DNA from: Metabacillus litoralis
Lineage (GTDB): Bacteria; Bacillota; Bacilli; Bacillales; Bacillaceae
Length of the DNA: 64,000 nt
NCBI RefSeq assembly: GCF_020524045.1
Contig: NZ_JAIVKL010000001.1
Span: 310,001-374,000 of the forward strand
Reading direction: 5' to 3'
Shown here one piece after another: positions 57,081 to 64,000 of this stretch. How positions within the stretch are numbered: the stretch's first letter is position 1; every line of letters starts with the position of its first letter. The translations under genes and the position numbers were made by a program. Under the pieces are notes generated by a model. That model was not told the origin of the DNA. It saw only the letters and a list, made by a program, of their open reading frames with translations, and made no database searches.

Positions 57081-57104
57081 AGTCTTAAAGTCTATCAAGA
57101 CTTT
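57081..57104. repeat. Overlapping inverted repeats in the fla/che promoter region
   Basis: AAAGTCT (57087-57093) and AGACTTT (57098-57104) form a perfect 7-bp inverted repeat with a 4-bp centre. AGTCTT (57081-57086) and AAGACT (57097-57102) form a second, overlapping one. This is a plausible operator or dimeric regulator site; the protein is unknown. Confidence 0.55.
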
Positions 57105-57295
57105 GTAAAAAAAAGTCGGATTTTCTATCTATTTTAAATAAAGGACTATTGAACTATATGAATTACATCTTATTTTATCCATTTAAATAGCTAATCGAGC
57201 GAGGTTTACCTAAAAAAGAGGTGTGTTTTTCTTCTTATACAAACGTAACACAAATTTCGACAAATCCATACCTATAATTATTTTCCAATTTCCAT

Positions 57296-57330
57296 AAAAA
57301 AAGCACTTCTAGGACACTAGAAGTGCTTTT
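57296..57330 (-). terminator. Rho-independent terminator after codY (bidirectional)
   Basis: AAGCACTTCTAG and CTAGAAGTGCTT form a perfect 12-bp stem with a GACA (TGTC) loop and U runs on both strands. It lies just past the codY stop and insulates the fla/che promoter region. Confidence 0.95.
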
Positions 57331-57334
57331 TTTA

Positions 57335-58114
57335 TTAATTTGTTTTCATTTTTTCTAGCTCAAGAAGAAATTTATCATTTAGTACTTTAATGTATGTTCC
57401 TTTCATTCCTAAAGAACGGGATTCAATGACACCTGCACTTTCAAGTTTACGAAGTGCATTAACAATAACTGACCGAGTAATCCCCACTCTATCTGCAATC
57501 TTACTTGCTACTAATAATCCTTCATTACCATTTAACTCTTCAAATATATGCTCAATCGCCTCTAATTCACTGTAAGATAGAGAGCTTATCGCCATTTGGA
57601 CAACAGCTTTACTACGAGCTTCTTCTTCAATTTCTTCTGCTTTTTCACGAAGTATTTCCATTCCAACAACTGTTGCACCGTACTCAGCTAAAATTAAGTC
57701 TTCATCCTCAAATTGTTCCTGTACTCTCGCTAGAATTAATGTACCTAGACGTTCTCCTCCACCAATAATAGGAACAATAGTTGTTAAGCCATTTTTGAAC
57801 AATTCACGGTTTTCAATCGGGAAAGCTGTATATTCACTGTATACATCTATATTTGATGACGTTTCAGTTACATTAAATAAGTTATTCGTGTACTCTTCCG
57901 GAAATTGACGATCCTCAAGCATTTTTTTCATTCTTTCATTTTCGATCAACTGATTAACAGCAAAACCTAAGAGCTTTCCTCTACGACTAACAACAAATAT
58001 ATTAGCCATAATCACTTCACTCAAAGTTTCTGCCATTTCTTTAAAGTTTACTGGTTTTCCTGCTGCTTTTTGAAGCATAGCGTTAATTTTACGTGTTTTC
58101 TGTAATAGAGCCAT
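57335..58114 (-). CDS. codY: GTP- and branched-chain amino acid-sensing global repressor CodY
   Basis: CodY represses stationary-phase, amino acid and motility genes when GTP and Ile/Leu/Val are plentiful. The protein has the N-terminal GAF domain ([40 protein letters not shown]) and the C-terminal winged helix ([20 protein letters not shown]). I start it at ATG 58114 (MALLQKTRK), with AGGAGG 8 nt upstream; length 259 residues, equal to B. subtilis. Last gene of the xerC-hslV-hslU-codY operon and directly upstream of fla/che, which it represses in B. subtilis. Confidence 0.98.
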   Translation of the reverse strand: MALLQKTRKINAMLQKAAGKPVNFKEMAETLSEVIMANIFVVSRRGKLLGFAVNQLIENERMKKMLEDRQFPEEYTNNLFNVTETSSNIDVYSEYTAFPIENRELFKNGLTTIVPIIGGGERLGTLILARVQEQFEDEDLILAEYGATVVGMEILREKAEEIEEEARSKAVVQMAISSLSYSELEAIEHIFEELNGNEGLLVASKIADRVGITRSVIVNALRKLESAGVIESRSLGMKGTYIKVLNDKFLLELEKMKTN

Positions 58115-58144
58115 AATTGGTTCCTCCTGTGACATATTAAATTG

Positions 58145-59548
58145 TTATAATATGAATTGACTTAAGTCTTTATTTTTAGATATTTTACCTAACTTCTCTT
58201 CTACATATTGTGGTGTAATAACGACTTTTTCTAAATTAATATCTGGAGCCTCAAAAGATAGATCTTCTAATAAGCGTTCAAGTATTGTATGTAACCTTCT
58301 TGCTCCAATGTTATCAGTATCTTGATTTACTTCAAACGCTACTTCTGCTAATCTACGTATAGCATCGTCAGAAAATTCTAATTGTATACCTTCTGTTTCA
58401 ATCAATGCCTGATATTGCTTTAATAATGCATTATCAGGTTCAACCAATATTTTCACAAAATCTTCAATACTTAATTTAGTCAGCTCCACACGAATTGGAA
58501 ATCTTCCTTGTAGTTCAGGAATTAAATCTGACGGCTTAGCAATATGGAAAGCACCCGCAGCAATAAATAATACATGATCTGTTTTAACTGAACCATATTT
58601 AGTTACAATCGTTGATCCTTCAACAATTGGAAGGATATCTCTTTGAACTCCCTCTCGAGAAACATCTGCAGAAGAGCCACCTTTTGACTTTCCAGCGATT
58701 TTATCAATTTCGTCAATGAAAATAATTCCCGATTGTTCAGCTCTAATAATCGCATCCTGAGTAACTTCATCCATATCGATAAGCTTGCTTGCTTCTTCAT
58801 TTATTAAAGCTTTTCTAGCTTCTCTAACGATTAGTTTACGCTTCTTTCTTTTCTTAGGCATAAGACTTCCCAATGCATCTTGCATATTCATTCCCATCTG
58901 CTCCATACCTGAACCTTGAAGCATATCGAACATAGATGCTTGTTGTTCATCTACCTCTATTGTTACATAATGGTCTTCTAGCTCACCTAATGCTAATTGA
59001 TGTGCAATACGACGGCGTTTTTCTTGTATATTAGTTTCTTCGGTCGTTGTTTCTTCTTGGTCCTGATTTTGATTTGCACCTGCACCAAACAACATTTCTA
59101 ATGGATTTTTAGCAGCACTCTGCTTTTTCTTGCTAGGTACAAGAATATCCACTAACCGTTTGTTTGCGTTTTCTTCTGCAAGGTCTTTTACATCAGCAAT
59201 TTTTTCTTCTTTCACAAGACGAACAGACGTTTCGACTAAATCTCTAACCATAGACTCAACATCTCTTCCTACGTAACCAACCTCAGTGAATTTTGTCGCT
59301 TCTACTTTAATAAAAGGTGCCCCAGCAAGTTTAGCGATCCTTCTAGCAATTTCAGTTTTTCCAACACCTGTAGGTCCGATCATGAGAATATTTTTAGGTA
59401 CAACTTCATCTCGAAGCTTATCACTTAGCAAGCTTCTTCTATAACGGTTTCTTAGTGCAACAGCAACAGCTTTTTTAGCATCTTTTTGTCCCACAATATA
59501 TTGATCTAGTTTTTCAACAATTTGTTTTGGTGTTAGCTCTTTTTTCAA
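58145..59548 (-). CDS. hslU: HslU (ClpY), ATPase of the HslUV protease
   Basis: AAA+ unfoldase that feeds substrates to HslV. The 467-residue protein shows [20 protein letters not shown], Walker [21 protein letters not shown], the pore motif region [16 protein letters not shown], the inserted I domain (about residues 110-240), Walker [15 protein letters not shown] and the C-terminal SEDLSQF-like end that docks into HslV. The start is TTG 59548, 8 nt after GGGAGG. Confidence 0.97.
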   Translation of the reverse strand: MKKELTPKQIVEKLDQYIVGQKDAKKAVAVALRNRYRRSLLSDKLRDEVVPKNILMIGPTGVGKTEIARRIAKLAGAPFIKVEATKFTEVGYVGRDVESMVRDLVETSVRLVKEEKIADVKDLAEENANKRLVDILVPSKKKQSAAKNPLEMLFGAGANQNQDQEETTTEETNIQEKRRRIAHQLALGELEDHYVTIEVDEQQASMFDMLQGSGMEQMGMNMQDALGSLMPKKRKKRKLIVREARKALINEEASKLIDMDEVTQDAIIRAEQSGIIFIDEIDKIAGKSKGGSSADVSREGVQRDILPIVEGSTIVTKYGSVKTDHVLFIAAGAFHIAKPSDLIPELQGRFPIRVELTKLSIEDFVKILVEPDNALLKQYQALIETEGIQLEFSDDAIRRLAEVAFEVNQDTDNIGARRLHTILERLLEDLSFEAPDINLEKVVITPQYVEEKLGKISKNKDLSQFIL

Positions 59549-59565
59549 CCTATTTGCCTCCCTTA

Positions 59566-60108
59566 TTAAAGCTCTTCGACAATAATATTAAGATTGGTGT
59601 ACACACAAATTTCACCGGCTATAGTTAATGCACTTTTTGCAATATCTTTGGCGGATAAACTTTCACCAGAAAAGCGCTTTAATGCACGGCCAGCCGACAA
59701 AGCATAGTTTCCACCAGATCCAATAGCTAAAATTCCGTCATCAGGTTCAATGACCTCACCAGTTCCAGAAACTAGTAATAAATGTTCTTCATTCATAACA
59801 ATCAGCATTGCCTCTAATCTTCTTAAAACCTTATCACTTCGCCACTCTTTCGCTAGTTCAACAGCAGCTCTTTGTAAATTCCCATTGTATTCTTCAAGCC
59901 TATTTTCAAAAAGTTCAAATAAAGTAAATGCATCTGCAACAGAACCCGCAAACCCTGCAATAACTTTTCCATTAAAAATCTTTCTCACTTTTTTGGCAGT
60001 ATGTTTCATAACTACAGCATTTCCAAAAGTTACTTGACCATCTCCTGCCATAGCTGCTTTGCCATTATGTTGAATCGCAAATATGGTTGTTGCATGAAAT
60101 TGAGACAT
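59566..60108 (-). CDS. hslV: HslV (ClpQ/CodW), N-terminal-nucleophile protease
   Basis: Proteasome-like peptidase that forms the HslUV complex. The 180-residue protein begins [20 protein letters not shown], so removal of fMet exposes Ser, not the Thr used by most HslV. B. subtilis ClpQ is known to use this N-terminal Ser. The conserved [20 protein letters not shown] and [17 protein letters not shown] are present. It lies between xerC and hslU. Confidence 0.97.
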   Translation of the reverse strand: MSQFHATTIFAIQHNGKAAMAGDGQVTFGNAVVMKHTAKKVRKIFNGKVIAGFAGSVADAFTLFELFENRLEEYNGNLQRAAVELAKEWRSDKVLRRLEAMLIVMNEEHLLLVSGTGEVIEPDDGILAIGSGGNYALSAGRALKRFSGESLSAKDIAKSALTIAGEICVYTNLNIIVEEL

Positions 60109-60138
60109 GTTTTTTACCTCCTGGTAATCTCTATTAAG

Positions 60139-61047
60139 TTAAGCTCTTGGATGGTGTGTCATATAGATTTTCTTCAGATGATCTTTCGTCACATGAGTAT
60201 ATACTTGTGTTGAAGATAAATGAGCATGACCTAATAATTCCTGAACACTTCTCATGTCTGCACCTTCGTTTAATAAATGTGTTGCAAAAGTATGACGAAA
60301 CATATGAGGATGAACATGAAGTGTTGAGGATGCTTTTTTAATCATTTCATTTAGAATATATCTTACTCCACGTTCAGTTATTTGAGCTCCACGATGGTTA
60401 ACAAATAAATAAGAGTGTTGATCTGAAGCACTCAAATGACTAGTAATGCTAATTCTTCCCCTATTAATAAATTGTTCAAGAGCATCTTGTGCATAGCTTC
60501 CAAAAGGAATATATCTTTGTTTACCACCTTTTCCGTTAACAAGAACTGTACCAATGAAAAAATCAAGATCTGTGAGTTTTATATTACAACATTCACTTAC
60601 TCGAATTCCAGTACCATATAAGACTTCAATTAATGCTTGATTTCTTTGCCCTAACGGGGTATTACAATCTGAGATTGAGAATATTTTTTCGATTTCTTCT
60701 GTATATAGAAATTTAGGTATATTTTGTTCCTTTTTAGGTAAAGAAACCAGTGAAAATGGATTTTCACTGAGCATTTCTTCTCTAACTAGAAACCTAAAAA
60801 AACTCCTTAATGAAGATACTTTTCTAGATATTGTTTTCCTAGAATAATTTCTTTTATGTAACTGCGTTAAATATAAACGTGTATCTTGATATGTAATTTC
60901 TTCTAGGTGTTCGAGTGCCTGTTCCTTCATAAAGGAAGCAAAATTTTCTATTTCATTAACGTAATTCACAACTGTATATTGTGAATAACTTTTCTCGATT
61001 TGTAAATATTCAACGAACAAATTTAATAAAACCTTAACATTATTCAT
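60139..61047 (-). CDS. xerC: Tyrosine recombinase XerC (CodV)
   Basis: Resolves chromosome dimers at dif with XerD. The 302-residue protein has the SAM-like N-terminal domain (YLQIEKSYSQYTVVNYVNEI) and the catalytic domain with Arg in YGTGIRVSECCNIK, HMFRHTFATHLLNEG (H-x-x-R), the GHAHLSSTQ His, and the Tyr nucleophile in QVYTHVTKDHLKKIY. A hairpin (61061-61098) lies just before its Shine-Dalgarno. Confidence 0.96.
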   Translation of the reverse strand: MNNVKVLLNLFVEYLQIEKSYSQYTVVNYVNEIENFASFMKEQALEHLEEITYQDTRLYLTQLHKRNYSRKTISRKVSSLRSFFRFLVREEMLSENPFSLVSLPKKEQNIPKFLYTEEIEKIFSISDCNTPLGQRNQALIEVLYGTGIRVSECCNIKLTDLDFFIGTVLVNGKGGKQRYIPFGSYAQDALEQFINRGRISITSHLSASDQHSYLFVNHRGAQITERGVRYILNEMIKKASSTLHVHPHMFRHTFATHLLNEGADMRSVQELLGHAHLSSTQVYTHVTKDHLKKIYMTHHPRA

Positions 61048-61060
61048 TTAAACACCTCAC

Positions 61061-61098
61061 AAGGGCTACTAAATGTTATCACAACCTTAGTAGCCCTT
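61061..61098 (-). other. Long hairpin between trmFO and xerC
   Basis: AAGGGCTACTAA (61061-61072) and TTAGTAGCCCTT (61087-61098) form a perfect 12-bp stem with a 14-nt loop. On the minus strand it starts 12 nt past the trmFO stop and ends next to the xerC Shine-Dalgarno (GTGAGGTG). No U tract follows, so it is not a standard terminator. Confidence 0.7.
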
Positions 61099-61109
61099 GC
61101 AAATAGTTT

Positions 61110-62423
61110 CTATAAATTTTTCGAAATGTTTTGAATTGTTTCTATCGCACGATTTGCATGCATTTCATTTCGTTCTTTTTTACTTTTAATTCTAACTGGC
61201 AATTCAGCAAAAATACCAAAATTAGCATTCATAGGCTGGAAATTATCAGGATTTGTTGTTGTAATGTATTTTGCCATACTACCAATTGCCGTTTCATGTG
61301 GAAATTCAACCATTTCTCTCCCTAAAACATAATGAGCAGCGTTTATTCCAGCAACTAAACCTGACGCGGCAGATTCTACATAGCCTTCAACACCCGTCAT
61401 CTGTCCAGCAAAAAATAGATCTTCACGATCTTTATATTGATATGTTGACTTTAAAAGCCTAGGTGAATTAATAAATGTATTGCGGTGCATAACACCATAT
61501 CGTACTACCTCTGCATTTTCTAAACCAGGAATAAGTGACAATACTTCTTTTTGTGGTCCCCATTTTAAATGAGTTTGGAAACCGACGATATTATATAAGG
61601 TACCTGCTGCATCATCTTGTCGAAGTTGAACAACTGCATAAGGTCTTTTCCCTGTTTTCGGATCTTCTAAACCTACTGGTTTTAAAGGTCCAAACAACAT
61701 TGTTTTTCTTCCTCTTTTCGCCATTACTTCTAGAGGCATACAACCTTCAAAAAATATCTCTTTTTCAAACTCTTTTAATGGGACTGTTTCAGCAGCTATT
61801 AAAGCTTCATAAAAACGATCAAACTCCTCTTCTGTCATCGGACAGTTTAAGTATGCTGCTTCTCCCTTGTCATATCGAGATTTTAGATATACTTTATCCA
61901 TATCGATACTATCTTTTTCAATGATTGGTGCTGCTGCATCATAGAAATATAGATACTCTTCACCAGTCAGTGATTTAAGTTGTTCAGAAAGGTTTTTCGA
62001 AGTAAGAGGACCTGTCGCAATGATCGTTGGTCCGTTAGGGATTTGTCCCATTTCTTCATTATATACTGTAACATTTGGATGTTCTTTTACAAGTTGAGTA
62101 ACTCTTCCAGCAAATTCATGCCGATCAACTGCTAACGCCCCACCAGCAGGAACTGCACATTCATCGGCCGCTTTAATAATAACAGAGTCAAGAACTCTCA
62201 TTTCTTCTTTTAAAACACCAACTGCATTTGTTAAAGTATTTGCTCGTAAAGAATTACTACATACTAATTCAGCAAACTTATCCGTATGATGTGCTGGTGT
62301 TTTTACAACAGGTCTCATTTCATACAAATTAACCTTTATACCTCTTTTAGCCAATTGCCAAGCAGCCTCACTGCCTGCTAAACCTGCACCAATTACATTA
62401 ACTGTAGTACCACTTTGATTCAT
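61110..62423 (-). CDS. trmFO: Methylenetetrahydrofolate-tRNA-(uracil-5-)-methyltransferase TrmFO
   Basis: Folate- and FAD-dependent enzyme making m5U54 in tRNA. The 437-residue protein shows the FAD-binding motif [49 protein letters not shown]-like core ([20 protein letters not shown]) and [20 protein letters not shown]. Formerly Gid. It lies between topA and xerC, as in B. subtilis. Confidence 0.97.
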   Translation of the reverse strand: MNQSGTTVNVIGAGLAGSEAAWQLAKRGIKVNLYEMRPVVKTPAHHTDKFAELVCSNSLRANTLTNAVGVLKEEMRVLDSVIIKAADECAVPAGGALAVDRHEFAGRVTQLVKEHPNVTVYNEEMGQIPNGPTIIATGPLTSKNLSEQLKSLTGEEYLYFYDAAAPIIEKDSIDMDKVYLKSRYDKGEAAYLNCPMTEEEFDRFYEALIAAETVPLKEFEKEIFFEGCMPLEVMAKRGRKTMLFGPLKPVGLEDPKTGKRPYAVVQLRQDDAAGTLYNIVGFQTHLKWGPQKEVLSLIPGLENAEVVRYGVMHRNTFINSPRLLKSTYQYKDREDLFFAGQMTGVEGYVESAASGLVAGINAAHYVLGREMVEFPHETAIGSMAKYITTTNPDNFQPMNANFGIFAELPVRIKSKKERNEMHANRAIETIQNISKNL

Positions 62424-62504
62424 GTTGTTAATTCCTCCACATTTTAAAAAATCTATGTATGAAAGATTATATCAGTAAGTTAAACAGTATATACAAAGAT
62501 AAAG

Positions 62505-62527
62505 AGGTGAGCTAAAGAGGCTCACCT
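62505..62527 (-). terminator. Hairpin terminator overlapping the topA stop codon
   Basis: AGGTGAGC and GCTCACCT form a perfect 8-bp stem with a 7-nt loop on the minus strand, followed by a weak U-rich stretch (CTTTATCTTTG). The stem overlaps the topA TAG stop. Termination is probably partial. Confidence 0.6.
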
Positions 62528-64000
62528 ACTTTTGTTGTTCTTCTTTATAATCACATTCCATACATTGAACTTGAACACCTTTTTTAAGCTTTTTCTCAAC
62601 TAACATATTATCACACTTTGGACAGTTTCTTGCTATTGGTTTATCCCATGATAGAAATTCACATTCTGGATATTGGTTACACCCGTAAAAAATTCGACGT
62701 TTTTTAGATTTTCTTTCTACAATCATACCTTCTTCACAGCTAGGACATTTTACACCAATTTCTTTTACAATTGGTTTTGTATTTCGACAGTCAGGGAAAT
62801 TAGAACAAGCCATGAACTTTCCGTATCTTCCCATCTTATATACCATATGATGACCACATTCTTCACAATCTACACCAGCAGGCTCATCTTTTATTTCAAT
62901 TTTTTCCATTTCATTTTCTGCTTTAATGAGTCTTGGAGAAAAATCTTTATAAAAATCATCTAGAATTTTTATCCATTCTATTTGGCCATCTTCAACCTCA
63001 TCTAAACTGTGCTCCATATTTGCAGTGAACTCTACATTGATAATTTCCGGGAAAAACTCCATGATGAGTTCTAGTACAATTTCGCCAAGTTCTGTAGGAA
63101 TAAATCTCTTGTTATCAAGAGAAACATACCCTCTCTTTTGAACTGTATCAAGTGTTGGAGCATATGTCGAAGGACGTCCAATACCCAGCTCTTCTAATGT
63201 CTTAACCAACCTTGCCTCTGTATATCTTGGAGGTGGCTGTGTGAAATGTTGTGCCGGTTCAATATCCTTTGAGAAGACTTCGTCACCTTCTTTTAAATCT
63301 GGTAGTAGGCGATCTTTTTCCTCAATTTGATCATCATTTCCCTCTACATACACTTTCATGAACCCAGGAAATTTAATCTTCGAACCTGTTGCTCTAAACA
63401 TCACACCATTATTCATTAAATCTACACTCATGGTATCTAAAATACCTGGTGCCATTTGACTTGAAACAAAGCGCTCCCAAATTAATTTATATAATCTCAA
63501 TTGATCCCTGCTTAAAAATTCTTTCATTGAAGCAGGATCACGAAGAGTTGAAGTTGGACGAATCGCTTCATGTGCATCTTGTGTATTAGAATTCTTCTTA
63601 GTTGATTTTGCTTTAATACCAAGATACTCGTTTCCATATTTCTCTTCAATATAATGAGCAGCCTCAGTTTGAGCTGTTTCTGATATTCTTGTAGAATCTG
63701 TTCTCATATATGTGATTAAGCCAACAGTACCCTCTTTACCTAGTTCAATTCCTTCGTAAAGCTGCTGAGCAATCATCATTGTTTTCTTAGCTCTAAAATT
63801 TAACTTACGTGCAGCTTCTTGTTGTAAAGTAGATGTAGTAAAAGGAACAGCAGGGTTTCTTTTGCGTTCTTTTTTAGTAACCTTTTCAACATTAAAGCTG
63901 TTACCTTGAATATCTTTTAAGATATCTTTCACATCATCTTCTGAGTTTAATTCTCTTTTCTTACCATTTATTCCATAAAACGAAGCATCAAAAGCTTTTT
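62526..64000 (-). CDS. topA: DNA topoisomerase I, C-terminal part (gene runs off the window end)
   Basis: The frame is open to the window edge ([20 protein letters not shown]), so the first part of the gene is missing and the GTG at 63932 is internal. About 490 codons are present. The active-site Tyr is in [14 protein letters not shown], followed by AHEAIRPTS and [20 protein letters not shown]. Three C-terminal zinc-binding repeats occur: [20 protein letters not shown] and CPKCDNMLV. It relaxes negative supercoils. Located upstream of trmFO, as in Bacillus. Confidence 0.97.
   Translation of the reverse strand, partial: KAFDASFYGINGKKRELNSEDDVKDILKDIQGNSFNVEKVTKKERKRNPAVPFTTSTLQQEAARKLNFRAKKTMMIAQQLYEGIELGKEGTVGLITYMRTDSTRISETAQTEAAHYIEEKYGNEYLGIKAKSTKKNSNTQDAHEAIRPTSTLRDPASMKEFLSRDQLRLYKLIWERFVSSQMAPGILDTMSVDLMNNGVMFRATGSKIKFPGFMKVYVEGNDDQIEEKDRLLPDLKEGDEVFSKDIEPAQHFTQPPPRYTEARLVKTLEELGIGRPSTYAPTLDTVQKRGYVSLDNKRFIPTELGEIVLELIMEFFPEIINVEFTANMEHSLDEVEDGQIEWIKILDDFYKDFSPRLIKAENEMEKIEIKDEPAGVDCEECGHHMVYKMGRYGKFMACSNFPDCRNTKPIVKEIGVKCPSCEEGMIVERKSKKRRIFYGCNQYPECEFLSWDKPIARNCPKCDNMLVEKKLKKGVQVQCMECDYKEEQQK

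Larger units (their letters stand above)
56997..57334 (-). promoter_or_regulatory. fla/che operon regulatory region
   Basis: This 338-bp gap between the codY terminator and flgB must carry the fla/che promoter(s). I see a SigD-like element (57027-57053), a 12-bp palindrome (57020-57031) and an inverted-repeat cluster (57081-57104). TTTACA and TTGATA hexamers on the minus strand near 57080-57110 could be SigA -35 boxes, but no -10 box at 17 nt is convincing. I found no good match to the CodY consensus (AATTTTCWGAAAATT). The rest is AT-rich without features I recognise. Confidence 0.6.

Noticed and set aside
57054-57300. CodY-binding box upstream of flgB
   Set aside because: The best stretch (GATTTGTCGAAATTT on the minus strand) has about five mismatches to AATTTTCWGAAAATT, too weak to call.
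63932-63934. GTG as the start of topA
   Set aside because: The frame stays open with topoisomerase-like sequence to the window edge and the catalytic domain would be incomplete, so the true start is outside the window.

Overview
The window is a low-GC Bacillaceae-type chromosome segment. Every gene I can support lies on the minus strand. Gene order and protein sequences closely follow the well-known Bacillus subtilis block topA - trmFO - xerC(codV) - hslVU - codY - fla/che operon - rpsB - tsf - pyrH - frr - uppS - cdsA - dxr - rseP - proS - polC - rimP - nusA - ylxRQ - infB - ylxP - rbfA - truB - ribC - rpsO - pnp - ylxY - mlpA. CodY, CheC, CheD, FliY, SwrB, SwrD and an N-terminal-serine HslV all point to Bacillales. 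I cannot name the species.

Reading in the direction of transcription (64000 to 1): 64000-58100 holds the C-terminal two thirds of topoisomerase I, the tRNA methyltransferase TrmFO, and the xerC-hslV-hslU-codY cluster, which ends in a strong hairpin terminator. A 338-bp regulatory region (about 57000-57330) then precedes about 30 kb of flagellar and chemotaxis genes (56996 to 27204). This run covers basal body and rod (flgB, flgC, fliE), MS ring and switch (fliF, fliG, fliM, fliY), the export apparatus (fliH, fliI, fliJ, fliO, fliP, fliQ, fliR, flhB, flhA), hook assembly (fliK, flgD, flgE), placement regulators (flhF, flhG), chemotaxis signalling (cheY, cheB, cheA, cheW, cheC, cheD), the flagellar sigma factor sigD and the swarming regulators swrD and swrB. 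Stop and start codons often overlap, as in one long operon.

From 27200 to 1 the window carries core information-processing and envelope genes. These are ribosomal protein S2 and EF-Ts, UMP kinase and ribosome recycling factor, isoprenoid and phospholipid synthesis (uppS, cdsA, dxr), the intramembrane protease RseP, ProRS, DNA polymerase III PolC, the rimP-nusA-infB-rbfA translation operon, TruB and the flavin enzyme RibC, S15 and PNPase, and the start of the ylxY-mlpA pair. Eight rho-independent terminators are called with fair to good confidence, one more overlaps the topA stop codon, and two clear SigA-type promoters (rpsB, rpsO) are visible.

Most of the window is ordinary and highly conserved. 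The unusual points are these. The hook protein FlgE is about 504 aa, with a roughly 205-residue helical Asn/Thr-rich insertion, next to an unusually long FliK (838 aa). A small operon gene between sigD and swrB appears to start at CTG (or ATT) rather than ATG. swrD has no visible Shine-Dalgarno sequence and a hairpin just upstream. Nested palindromes lie in the fla/che promoter region. The pyrH leader is strongly structured. Several decayed Bacillus-type intergenic repeats are present, one of which forms the rimP 5' leader. I found no tRNA or rRNA genes, CRISPR arrays, prophage genes or intact insertion sequences.
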